Position numbers and translations under genes: made by a program
Shown here: positions 27,101 to 36,000 of the stretch, piece by piece
Numbering within the stretch: the stretch's first letter is position 1
Layout: the number at the start of each line of letters is the position of its first letter
Assembly: GCA_905215555.1 (NCBI GenBank)
Contig: CAJMQU010000016.1
Location: 20,736 to 84,735, forward strand
Direction: 5' to 3'
DNA: 64,000 nucleotides
From: an uncultured bacterium
Lineage (GTDB): Bacteria; Bacteroidota; Bacteroidia; Bacteroidales; Bacteroidaceae
The notes under the pieces: model-generated
Databases searched by the model: none
Seen by the model: only the letters and a program-made list of their open reading frames with translations
What the model was told of the DNA's origin: nothing

Positions 27101-27219
27101 TCTATCGGGTTGCCAAGTTTGTCAACCACTTTACCGGCCACATTACCTTCCTCTTGCGCCCAGCCTTTCAGAGAGACGCAAGCCAACATTGCTAAAACTA
27201 ATATTTTATATTTCTTCAT
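24199..27219 (-). CDS. SusC/RagA TonB-dependent importer, module A second pair
   Basis: 1006 residues, somewhat short for a SusC. Signal peptide (MKKYKILVLAMLACVSLKGWA), carboxypeptidase-D-like domain (AGKVVDKLGNPIEGALISIE), plug (NVTGLYTMQK, VESVSILRDAAAVALYGFRGANG) and barrel ending HIGLSLGI. The stretch where most SusC have EVVVVGYG reads EKVNYGFGLNQTNAESTGAVS, so the TonB box is divergent. It lies 35 bp after the first SusD and before its own SusD in a seven-gene operon. It is a second transporter of the same PUL, either for a different fragment size or for a different side-chain product (inference). Confidence 0.92.
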   Translation of the reverse strand: MKKYKILVLAMLACVSLKGWAQEEGNVAGKVVDKLGNPIEGALISIENNPLVQATTDRNGQFEIIADHTQLLRVRTGRDDTKVIPIADGKDMTIVIDFASEKVNYGFGLNQTNAESTGAVSTVYADQIDNRSTFNVGNALYGNVTGLYTMQKTGNVWDQISSMAVRGQKTLNGNTGILLLVDGLERDNAYNALNYISPEEVESVSILRDAAAVALYGFRGANGVVNIVTKRGKYKSREINFSYDHGFDFQTRIPKMADAYTYANAMNEALANDGKSARYSQNELNAFKSGKYPYLYPNVNWMDEVFRNQGSTDIATLTFRGGSTKMRYFTMLNLQNNRGFIKNANANEGYSTQDKYSRANFRSNLDIDLTSTTRLQANISGVLNEFSRPSSSGDNLIGKLYTVPSAAFPIKTESGLWGGNSTWSGDYNPVYLAQGHGYSKGHTRALYADMLLRQDLSSITKGLGASVRMGYDNLASYWEDHRRSEKYGMQSVTQWTNGEPSAFNNFEGGSVGTSESSKLDWQYRSFNFQMNVDWNRRFGKHDLYSMLLYSYKYDDRNGTNVTLYTQNVGWYTHYGYNNRYFADFTLMLSASNKLDPNSRWLPAPTVGLSWVISNEEFMKNQSVIDFMKLRASFGIINTDNTPYDGYWNDKMAGGGTYPVVGGSSYGNGDGGWAEGQLPSVNGTLEKAYKYNVGLDMSLLKGLTFTIDGFYERRSDIWVSASGQNSSVLGIGSPYKNAGIVDSWGTELGLDYSKRIGDFQLRLGGTFSFNRNKVIEMLEEPKAYDYLTQTGKPIGQIWGLQAIGHFVDQADIDNSIPQQFGPVKPGDIKYKDVNNDGVINSNDMIPMGYSSAWPEIYYGFNVGLEWKGLGFNAYFQGVGNYTAWLTSSIYRPLINNTSISQYAYDNRWTPENPSARFPRLTTETVDNNTQNSSVWLQDRSFLKLRNCEIYYKLPSSWLNKIKMKNAKIYVRGTDLFSIDKIDLTDPEAIGDVYPATRSVHIGLSLGI

Positions 27220-27254
27220 GTTGCTTTTTCTTAATTATACGGTTATTTTTACCT

Positions 27255-29180
27255 TTAATTCCAACCCGGATTCTGTGTCAGTCCATATCCTTTATTCACT
27301 TCGGAAGGCGGGAATGCAGCCAGGTACCATTTCGGACTAAAATTACTCCACCATGTACGGGCTATACTTTTAAGTTCAAAAACTTCATATTTAAAGTTAG
27401 AAGGTTTGTTCGGGTATTCAGAAGCATTACCACTGGTTCCTGACCACGGTTTGTTTCCACCACCATCATTACGATAAATCTTCAAGCCATGAAGTTTCTT
27501 TTGGAATAAATCGGCACGTTTATAACGAATTATATCAAAAAGACGGACATCTTCCAAACCAAGTTCGCAAGCACGTTCACGAAGAATTTCCTCCAACAAA
27601 GCTTCTTTATTAGAAGTAAGATTCTTAGTGGGATTACATTCTACCAATCCTTTCAAGCCAACACGTTTACGTACAATATCAACTTGATCGATAGCTCCTT
27701 GCAAGTCGTTCTTGGCTTGCAGTAAAGCCTCTGCATAAATTAAGTACACTTCTGCCAAACGTAAATAAGGCCATTGAGGATAAGTTCCACTAAGATTACC
27801 TGTTTTATAGAATTTATAAAGAGCAAAACCTGTCGCAACCTTTCCTGTCTCTTTTTCCGTGTTATCAATGTTATCTCGACCACCTAACCACAATTCAGCA
27901 GCATGGTCACCAAAATTCGCTCCATTTACCAACATGGTCTCATACAGACGCGGGTCACGTACCGGTTTGTTATAATCGTTATCTGTAAAGAAAGGATAAG
28001 CGCCGTCAGCTAACAGCGTGTTCGAATCGAAAGGCTTACCATCACTCATAGGAAACATTTCCATGTACTCCAATGTCGGAGTATAGTTACCATTAGCGAC
28101 AAATTCTGTTTGGAACTTATACCACCAGTCATTGTTAAATTTACCGATAACACGAGTAGAAATAAGAAGCTCCGTATTGTTTTGACGTTCAAAGTAAGCT
28201 TTATAGAAAGCATCACGATAATTTTGCGAACTTGTTCCGTCAGCTTCCATCAATGCATAGAAACCATTAGCCTCTAACTGCTCAAAAAATAAATGACAAG
28301 CTTGATAGCATTTCTCCCACCAATCCGCATCATAGCCGCCATACCACGCCTGTAAATTGGTTATCGCATCCTGCGGTGACTCTGTGCAGTAAGGTTCATT
28401 ATCATTAAACAATGGACTGGCAGCAAACAATAAAATCTTGCACTTCAATGCCATGGCTGCCGCCTTTGTGAAACGTCCTTGCCAGTTAGAATCATCAGTT
28501 CCTAAAGACCACGGGAAGTTAACATCATTAATGGCTTCATCCAACAGCCCAATCATAAATTCAACGGTTGCAGCAGCAGTAGCACGAGGTACCTCATATT
28601 CTGTTTGTACTTCGTAGGTTTTGTCCACCAATGGCAATCCGCCAAAATGACGGAACATATCAAAATAACGGGAAGCTATCAAAACTTTAGCCTCTGCTGT
28701 CAAACGAGCTTTTTCCTCGTTATCCATATCCGGTACACGACCTACATTTTCGATGAACAACCATCCGGAACGGATTGCAGCCCAAGTCTGGTCAGCTGTA
28801 AAATTATATCGAACATCAGCCGTTGAGTTGTCTTCATTAGCAGCTGTATATGCACCACTATAATAAAGACGATTGGCACCGTCCCAACTATTATGGCTAT
28901 GCCAACAATCTGAAAGGGTTTCAAACATACCGGTATTCATTTTCTTCTCATCATATCCTCCCCAGTAATAAGGCAAACCATAATACAGATTAGTATAAGC
29001 ATTCCATAAAAACGCGCGGGCATAATCAGCTTTTCCAAAAATGGAATCCTGATTCAAGTCGTTCGTCGTAGGCGGTTTTTCAAGAAAACTGTCACCGAAC
29101 TTTATTTGATCGACACATGATGCAAAGAGTATGGATACTCCTACAAATGTCATAATAAACCATCTAGTTAAATGTTTCAT
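27255..29180 (-). CDS. SusD/RagB glycan-binding lipoprotein, module A first pair
   Basis: 641 residues. Lipobox FASC (Cys22) followed by VDQIKFGDSFLEKPP. Typical helices are TAEAKVLIASRYFDMFRHFGG, then WPYLRLAEVYLIYAEALLQA and a terminal GYGLTQNPGW. It is 28 bp downstream of the first SusC of the module and is its expected surface lid. The insert rich in Trp and Tyr around residues 60-110 may contribute to sugar stacking, but the binding site cannot be assigned from sequence alone. Confidence 0.92.
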   Translation of the reverse strand: MKHLTRWFIMTFVGVSILFASCVDQIKFGDSFLEKPPTTNDLNQDSIFGKADYARAFLWNAYTNLYYGLPYYWGGYDEKKMNTGMFETLSDCWHSHNSWDGANRLYYSGAYTAANEDNSTADVRYNFTADQTWAAIRSGWLFIENVGRVPDMDNEEKARLTAEAKVLIASRYFDMFRHFGGLPLVDKTYEVQTEYEVPRATAAATVEFMIGLLDEAINDVNFPWSLGTDDSNWQGRFTKAAAMALKCKILLFAASPLFNDNEPYCTESPQDAITNLQAWYGGYDADWWEKCYQACHLFFEQLEANGFYALMEADGTSSQNYRDAFYKAYFERQNNTELLISTRVIGKFNNDWWYKFQTEFVANGNYTPTLEYMEMFPMSDGKPFDSNTLLADGAYPFFTDNDYNKPVRDPRLYETMLVNGANFGDHAAELWLGGRDNIDNTEKETGKVATGFALYKFYKTGNLSGTYPQWPYLRLAEVYLIYAEALLQAKNDLQGAIDQVDIVRKRVGLKGLVECNPTKNLTSNKEALLEEILRERACELGLEDVRLFDIIRYKRADLFQKKLHGLKIYRNDGGGNKPWSGTSGNASEYPNKPSNFKYEVFELKSIARTWWSNFSPKWYLAAFPPSEVNKGYGLTQNPGWN

Positions 29181-29208
29181 ATTCTTAAGTTTCTTTTTTA
29201 TATAAATA

Positions 29209-32200
29209 TCAAAAACCTAATTTCAGACCAATATTAAAGACTCTGGTCAATGGATAATTAGGACGGTCGCTCTGACGGGATTCCGGGTCTCCCCATTTAA
29301 ATCCTGTAAAAGTCAACAAGTTATATCCATTCACATACAAACGACAATTATTCAGCTTCAGCTTCTTCATGAATGGAAAATCAAAATTATATCCGATTTC
29401 AATATTCTTCAGACGAAGATAACTTGCATTAATCAAATACAAATCACTGGCCAGCTGGAAGTTATTCTTATTATTAACCGTTGTTATACGAGGATATTTA
29501 GCAGTATATGTATCTGCAGAAGAACGCCAGGTATTTTCATATTGATATAGCAACAGACCTTTATTATAGGTATCACCAAGCGGTTGTCTGAACTCAGAAA
29601 GCATACGGTCTACATTCCATGCACCTGTCCATTGCATAGAAAAGTCAAAGTTCTTCCAGGAGAATCCTACATTTAAACCTGCCGTATACTCAGGGACATC
29701 AGTAAAACCTATATTCCTCGTAGCGTCATTACCATCCAATTTTCCATCTTTATTCAAGTCAACGTAGACAGCATCACCCGGATGCAACGTAATACCGTGA
29801 TCAGCAATAGGCATTCCGAATTCTTCTTGATAGCGCATGTCAGCTGTTTCATCATAGAATCCCCAGAACTGATACATGGAGCGCGAACCTACCCTACGTC
29901 CAGTCTGATACATCCAAGGTTCATTCTGCTCTACTTCATTCATGTAGACAATTTTATTACGTGCAAATGAGATATTGAAATTAGCCCAATAACGGAAATC
30001 ATCATTCAATCTGTCATTCCATTTAGCCTGTATCTCAAAACCTTTATTTTGTACTTTACCAACATTAATTGCCGGAAGCGACATACCTAATATACCCGGC
30101 AAATAATCAGGATCTCTAAGAATATCGCTACGATTTTCTATAAAATAATCGGTAGAGATGTTTAAGCGATCATTAAATATAGTAAATTCAACACCATAAT
30201 TTTGCTTGACGGACGTTTCCCATTTGGCATCCGGATTAGTATGGGTAGACTCCCATGCACCAGGTTTGGCATTCCCTATATTTTGTCCAAAGAAGCCTCC
30301 GGGTGCATTGTGATCATTGTTCTGACCATAACCATAAGAACTAGGCAAATACCAGAAACGCTGGTTACCATAACGGTCATTACCAACCATACCTACTGCT
30401 GCACGAATCTTCAAATAACCTATCACATTTTTCAAGGGAGCAAAGAAAGGTTCTTCACTAACAACCCAACCTACGGAACCAGCAGGGAAAAAGCCGTAAC
30501 GGTTGTCCGGATTAAAATTTTCAGAACCATTATAACCAGCATTAAATTCTGCCAGATAACGAGTTTTCCAGTCATAAGTCACACGACCGACCAAACCGAC
30601 ATACCCGGTTGGGATATAGCTATATTGAGCAGGATAATAGCTTTTTGATTGGTTATAAAGCAACAATGCACTAACATTATGATTACCGAACTTACGATTA
30701 TAATTTAATGCAAATTCCATATACCAGTCACGAGCCTTGCCATAATCACCTTCCCTATAACTTGTTTGACTATCGGAACCTGATTTTTTAAAAGAAACTG
30801 CTCCTTTATCATCTATAACCGGAGTATAGGTAGCTACAGAAGAACTTGCTATTTTAGTAGTGGAATATGATGAGTTATATGATCCTTTCAGTTTCAGAGA
30901 AAGTCCTTTGGTTATAAAATCCAGCTTTTGGTCAAATACCAAGTCCAGATTCAGTACATTAGTGGTCCTATTACGAAAACCGTTCCCGTAATAAGAAGCC
31001 AGTCCATCCGTTCCCGGATTAGTAATGTAATCTCCATTAGTCTTAATATATTTCCCATCCACTATACCGGCACTCGCAAAAGGTACAGCCCAATAGAGCT
31101 TACGGAATAGCTGGTTCTGATCTTCTCCTGATTCCGGGGTACGTTTACTTTCTACACGTCCGCCGATGTTAACAGACAACAAAGTAGTTTTACTAACATC
31201 AAAATCCAGATTAGCACGATAACTATACCGTTTGTAATCAAAGTTAAAATCATCAGTCAAGTTAAACTGCTTGAACATACCATCTTGTGTAAACAATCCC
31301 GCAGATACAAAATAACGCATATTGTTTGTTCCACCAGAAATACTAACATTATGTTGTGACTGGAAAGCAGCCTTATTCATACAGTAGTCAATCCAATTAA
31401 TGTCAGGATAGAGTAACGGATTAGTATGATCACGGAAAGCAGCCAACTGCTCGTCAGAATAAAGAGGGGAATTGCCATCATTGGTTCTCATCATATTCAC
31501 ATAAGATGCATATTGATAAGAGTTTGCGAATTCCAGTTCCTTAGTACGTACGTTCACACCAGCAGAAGTAGTAAATGAAATCTTTGCTTTACCTTCAGCA
31601 CCACGCTTCGTCGTAACCAAAATTACACCATTAGCACCACGTACACCGAATACGGCAGTGGCAGAGGCGTCCTTCAAGACAGTAATACTCTCAATCTCAT
31701 TCGGATCAATCTGCGACATGTCACGTTCCACACCATCCACTTGAATCAATGGAGTAGCATTATTCCAGGTTGCAATACCACGTACGTAAATCTCTGCCGC
31801 ATCAGCACCCGGTTCACCGGAATACTGCACAGAAGAAATACCCGTCACCTGTCCGGAAAGAATATTAGAAATGGAACCTGCCGGCGTTTTCAACAAATCA
31901 TCTCCTTTCATTGAAGAGATAGCACCCGTAACAGATACTTTCTTTTGTACACCGTAAGCCACGACCTCAACCTCGCCCAACATCTGCGAGTCTTCTTCTA
32001 ATACTATCTTAAGACTAATACCCTTTTTAACAGGAACTACTTGTTCCTTATAACCAATAAAACTAAATTGTAACTTACTCCCGACTGGGACATTCAGACT
32101 AAAATTGCCATCAATATCAGTAATAACACCGGTAGCCGTACCTACCACCATAACGTTAGCACCAATAATGGGCTCACCATTCGCATCCTTGACTGTACCA

Positions 32201-32361
32201 GTCACTTTTACTGTGTTTTGCTGTACACTCTCTAAAGAGAGAACATCTTCACTATATCCCTTTAAGGGAACAGATAAGAACAAAAACAATAAAATTGCAA
32301 CTGGAAATAATCGACATAGTTTTGGAACTTGTCGTTTACAGAGATTTTCTTGCTTTTCCAT
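29209..32361 (-). CDS. SusC/RagA TonB-dependent importer, module A first pair
   Basis: 1050 residues from the ATG at 32361 (MEKQENLCKRQVPKLCRLF); the in-frame extension to 32403 would place the start close to the promoter. Signal segment, carboxypeptidase-D-like domain (VTGTVKDANGEPIIGANVMV), TonB box region EVEVVAYGVQKKVSVTGA, plug (GQVTGISSVQ, ESITVLKDASATAVFGVRGANG), barrel ending FNIGLKLGF. It is the first gene of the operon that continues to 18083. The upstream DNA holds the second copy of the candidate operator (32514-32548) and a 22-bp array. Induction by hybrid regulator 2 immediately upstream is the likely control. Confidence 0.95.
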   Translation of the reverse strand: MEKQENLCKRQVPKLCRLFPVAILLFLFLSVPLKGYSEDVLSLESVQQNTVKVTGTVKDANGEPIIGANVMVVGTATGVITDIDGNFSLNVPVGSKLQFSFIGYKEQVVPVKKGISLKIVLEEDSQMLGEVEVVAYGVQKKVSVTGAISSMKGDDLLKTPAGSISNILSGQVTGISSVQYSGEPGADAAEIYVRGIATWNNATPLIQVDGVERDMSQIDPNEIESITVLKDASATAVFGVRGANGVILVTTKRGAEGKAKISFTTSAGVNVRTKELEFANSYQYASYVNMMRTNDGNSPLYSDEQLAAFRDHTNPLLYPDINWIDYCMNKAAFQSQHNVSISGGTNNMRYFVSAGLFTQDGMFKQFNLTDDFNFDYKRYSYRANLDFDVSKTTLLSVNIGGRVESKRTPESGEDQNQLFRKLYWAVPFASAGIVDGKYIKTNGDYITNPGTDGLASYYGNGFRNRTTNVLNLDLVFDQKLDFITKGLSLKLKGSYNSSYSTTKIASSSVATYTPVIDDKGAVSFKKSGSDSQTSYREGDYGKARDWYMEFALNYNRKFGNHNVSALLLYNQSKSYYPAQYSYIPTGYVGLVGRVTYDWKTRYLAEFNAGYNGSENFNPDNRYGFFPAGSVGWVVSEEPFFAPLKNVIGYLKIRAAVGMVGNDRYGNQRFWYLPSSYGYGQNNDHNAPGGFFGQNIGNAKPGAWESTHTNPDAKWETSVKQNYGVEFTIFNDRLNISTDYFIENRSDILRDPDYLPGILGMSLPAINVGKVQNKGFEIQAKWNDRLNDDFRYWANFNISFARNKIVYMNEVEQNEPWMYQTGRRVGSRSMYQFWGFYDETADMRYQEEFGMPIADHGITLHPGDAVYVDLNKDGKLDGNDATRNIGFTDVPEYTAGLNVGFSWKNFDFSMQWTGAWNVDRMLSEFRQPLGDTYNKGLLLYQYENTWRSSADTYTAKYPRITTVNNKNNFQLASDLYLINASYLRLKNIEIGYNFDFPFMKKLKLNNCRLYVNGYNLLTFTGFKWGDPESRQSDRPNYPLTRVFNIGLKLGF

Positions 32362-32447
32362 TAGCAATAATTTTAAGATTAAACATACGTTTGCTGTTTG
32401 CAACTAAGAACTAAAAACGCTCTATTTTTTCATTCTTGATTGTGACA

Positions 32448-32455
32448 CAAAAGTA
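32448..32455 (-). promoter_or_regulatory. Putative -7 element of the module A susC promoter
   Basis: Minus-strand TACTTTTG fits TAnnTTTG. No -33 element at the expected distance, which fits an activator-dependent promoter. The leader to the ATG would be about 80 nt. Confidence 0.5.
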
Positions 32456-32513
32456 TGAGAGTCCAAGAACAAAGAACCTACTGCAACAGCCCAAGCACAT
32501 GGTTATTTGTTCC

Positions 32514-32548
32514 ATGAGACATTTACATACGTTAAATGAACCATTTTT
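32514..32548. promoter_or_regulatory. Candidate hybrid-regulator operator (direct repeat, 22-bp spacing)
   Basis: ATGAGACATT (32514) and ATGAACCATTTTT (32536) start exactly 22 bp apart and 59 and 81 bp from the -7 element. The module B promoter has the same half-sites at 58 and 80 bp. ATGAACCATTTTT differs from its module B counterpart at one of 13 positions. Binding is inferred. Confidence 0.6.
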
Positions 32549-32606
32549 CCACATCATTCCTTAAACATTTGAGACTTTTGAAAAATACTATTAAGGCAAG
32601 ATAACG

Positions 32607-32716
32607 CATCTATATATCCAATGTCTCCCATCTATATATCCAACGCCTCCCATCTATAGCCCCAACGTCTCCCATCCATATATCCAGCACCTCCCATCTA
32701 TATATCCAATACTGTG
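32607..32716. repeat. 22-bp tandem repeat array (5 units)
   Basis: Units start at 32607, 32629, 32651, 32673 and 32695; the shared core is CATCTATATATCCAA followed by CTCC at the unit end. It lies about 60 bp upstream of the operator candidate and downstream of regulator 2. No dyad symmetry across the array, unlike the other arrays. Confidence 0.92.
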
Positions 32717-32796
32717 AAACACATAAACTTTCCGATACAAAAGTTTCCGAATGAGATAGGATTTATGAAGTATGAAAAATCTCATACTTGCAGTAT

Positions 32797-32849
32797 CGGC
32801 TGAAAGCTGAAAACAGTAAAATCATTCCTTCAGACAATGCTTTCAGCCG
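32797..32849 (-). terminator. Hairpin downstream of regulator 2, possible terminator
   Basis: CGGCTGAAAGC (32797-32807) pairs perfectly with GCTTTCAGCCG (32839-32849), with a 31-nt loop. An alternative pairing uses ATCGGCT (32795-32801) and AGCCGAT (32853-32859). It lies about 200 bp past the regulator stop and has no strong T tract, so the terminator call is weak. Confidence 0.35.
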
Positions 32850-33050
32850 GAAAGCCGATGAACAGGCCGATTGATGAGAGATGAAAGAACTGGAAGAGAA
32901 TAGGAAAAACTTTCAAGACACATACGAAATTTAAAGTATATCATAATAAGCAGACGAGTAAACCGCACAATAAAACTGCAAGAACAACAATCCGTTAACC
33001 GAAAGTCACTCTTGCAGTATGAAATATCAAATACCGATTAAGGATACAGC

Positions 33051-36000
33051 TTATGATTCCGAAACATCATCTTCTACCGTACAATTCGAAGTAAAGCGTT
33101 CCAAATATTCGGATGGAAGCATACCGAATTCTTTTTTAAAGCTATTGCTAAAATAGCGCGGGTCATTGTAACCCACTGCATACGCCAATTCCGAAATGCG
33201 GATATGTTTCTGTTCCTCCATAATCCGGCAGGCTGCTTTCATACGAATATTTCGGATGAAAGAGACATAAGAAAGGCCGGTCAAAGACTTCAGTTTCCTG
33301 AAGAAAGTGGATTTGGCCATATGCATCTCCTCCAATAACCGTGCCTGATCAAATTCCGGCTCGTCCAAATGCCGGTTTACACAATCAATAGCCCGTTGAA
33401 GGAAATCTTCATCAACACTGGTATAATTCAGTTCTTTCGCCTCAAAAACCAATTGCTTCTTGAAGTCTTTCCCCATACGCTCGCGACTACGGAGCAGATT
33501 GGAGATACGCGCATGAAGGACACTCAGATTAAAAGGCTTACTGATAAAACCGTCAGCACCAGACTCATAGGCTTCAACCCTGTCTTCCTCCTTATTTTTC
33601 GCAGTCAGCAAAATCACAGGAATATGAGAAGTCTCAAACTTATTCTTGATATATTGGCAGAACTCAATGCCATCCATCTCAGGCATCATTACATCTGAAA
33701 CTATCAGATCAATTTCTTCTTGTTCCACCACCTCTACGGCCTCCCTACCATTATTAGCGGTATGGATTATGTAATCCGCCCCCAACAATTTCGTCATCAA
33801 CTGCAGTAGTTCCTCATTATCTTCCACAATCAATAAGGAACGTAATGCTTTGGGTGTAACCGATTCCTCGTTCTCCTCTTCAATATCGTCAGAGATGTCG
33901 TCCTTAAACTCTTCAGTCATCAACTCATTCCTCGTCTCCTCCGCATCCGTCGGCAAGCTTTCTTCTATTTCGTCTTCTGCATAAGACATACGGAGAACAG
34001 GAAGATTAACTGTAAATACAGTACCTTTCCCCTCTTCGCTTTCCACTGAAATTGTACCATGATGCAGCACAATCAAATCGCGAACCAACGACAAACCGAT
34101 ACCGGTACCAATCGTCTTGAATTTCCGGTAATCTCCTTCATAAAAACGTTTGAAAAGATTCTTCTGAGCCTCCGCCGATATACCTGGACCGTTATCTTTC
34201 ACCACTAAACGTGCTGTTCTATCGTCATTTGCAGACAGTTCCACACTGACCATACCACCGGAACGATTATATTTGGAAGCATTGGAAAGCAAGTTATAAA
34301 GTATCTTGTCCAACTTGTCCGGATCAAAATAGGCATTGAACGGTTCAAGCGAACATGAAATGCGGAACTGGATATCTTTTTTCTTCATCAACGGACGGAA
34401 ACTATCCAGGCTACGATGCACGAACTGCGCAAGGTCACCCTGCGAAACTCTCAGTTTCAGATTTCCCGTTTCAGCCTTACGGAATTCAAGAATCTGCTGC
34501 AACAGGCGGATCAGCCGATTGATGTTATTGTTCATCACCCGGTATTGCTCTTTATAGGCTGGCGCTGTTCGTTTCAGTTCATCTACCGAAGCAGAAAGAA
34601 TAGTTAACGGAGTCAGCAACTCATGAGTAATATTAGTGAAGAACTGTAATTTGGCATGGTTGACTTCTTCCGCTTTTGCCTGCTCCATTTCACGCAGATG
34701 CAGAGCGTTCCGCAAGCGGATACGGTTGCGTATCACCCGGAAAGTATAATAAATCATGCCACAGATGCATATTATATATAAGGTGTAAGCCCACCATGTT
34801 TTCCAGGGAGGCGGCAGAATAACAACTTTCATCTGAAGAGTCTCTTCATCCCAAATGCCGTTGGCATTAGAAGCCTTCAACCGGAAGGTATAAGTTCCGG
34901 GTTTCAGGTTATTATAATAGGCAAAACGCTTGGAACCGCCCGTATATTGCCAGTCGGTATCAAAACCTGCCAGTTGATAAGCGTATTGATTCCTGTTCGG
35001 ATTAACATACTCCAATGCCGAGAATTCTATACTGAAATTATTATGCCAATAATCCAACTGTATCTCATCGGCAAAACCAGGTGAAAGTTGCGAAATTGCC
35101 ATCCGTTCTTTAGTCGGTAGACTTCCCCACGGCTGATTGTATATTTTGATATCGGTCACTGTCACGGAAGAAGAAAAATTCTGTTCCTGCTGCTTATCAG
35201 GATAAAAACTATTATAGCCCCGATGACCGCCAAAAAACATCTCACCGTCAGCGGCAACTGCCTGAGAACTACGGATAAATATATTATCCTGCAAACCATC
35301 CACCGTAGTATACAAACGGAAAGTTACGTTTTCCATGTCATCCGCAATAGTAAGTTTTATCAATCCGGCATTTGTGCCCAACCATAAATTACCTTCTTTA
35401 TCGCTCTGAATGCCGACTACCGCATCACCCGGCAGATTCCATTTTGCATGTACCGGAAGAAAGGTATCAGTAGATTCATCATACAAGTTCAGTCCGCTAC
35501 CTCCCGTACCTACCCAAATGCGCCCCTTCGCATCTTTATAAATGCAATCGGCGTATACACTGTTAAGCTTCCCGTTAGTCGTAGCATAGTCAGAAACCGT
35601 ATAATTTCCTTTATCGTCACAATGAAGACGAAGGACGCCATGGGTATTCGATGCCACCCACATATCACCATCACTTCCTTCTGTAAGATACATGGTATGT
35701 ACATTTTTCATCAGGCTGCCCCCAACCTGCAGATTGTCAAACCGCACTGCCTTTCCATCAGCCGTACGCATCGAAACTCCATTACGCGTAGCAAACCATA
35801 AGTTATGTTTGGAATCTTCATAAATATAGAAAACACAAGAGCCTGCCAGCCACTCCACATCTTGGGCATAATAGCTTTTTACCCTCTGCGATACCGGTGC
35901 ATGCTTATCCACTTCATAAACCCCTCCGTCGTAAGCTGCAATCCAGATATGTCCTGTAACGGAATGTTGCATCATCGACATTACGGTGGAAATTCCATGA

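Larger units (their letters stand above)
32362..33050. other. Intergenic control region between regulator 2 and the module A operon
   Basis: 689 bp without a credible gene. From the susC side it holds a -7 element (32448-32455), the operator candidate (32514-32548), a 22-bp tandem array (32607-32716), and an 11-bp-stem hairpin (32797-32849) with an overlapping alternative pairing. CTTGCAGTAT occurs twice, around 32788 and 33013. Confidence 0.65.
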
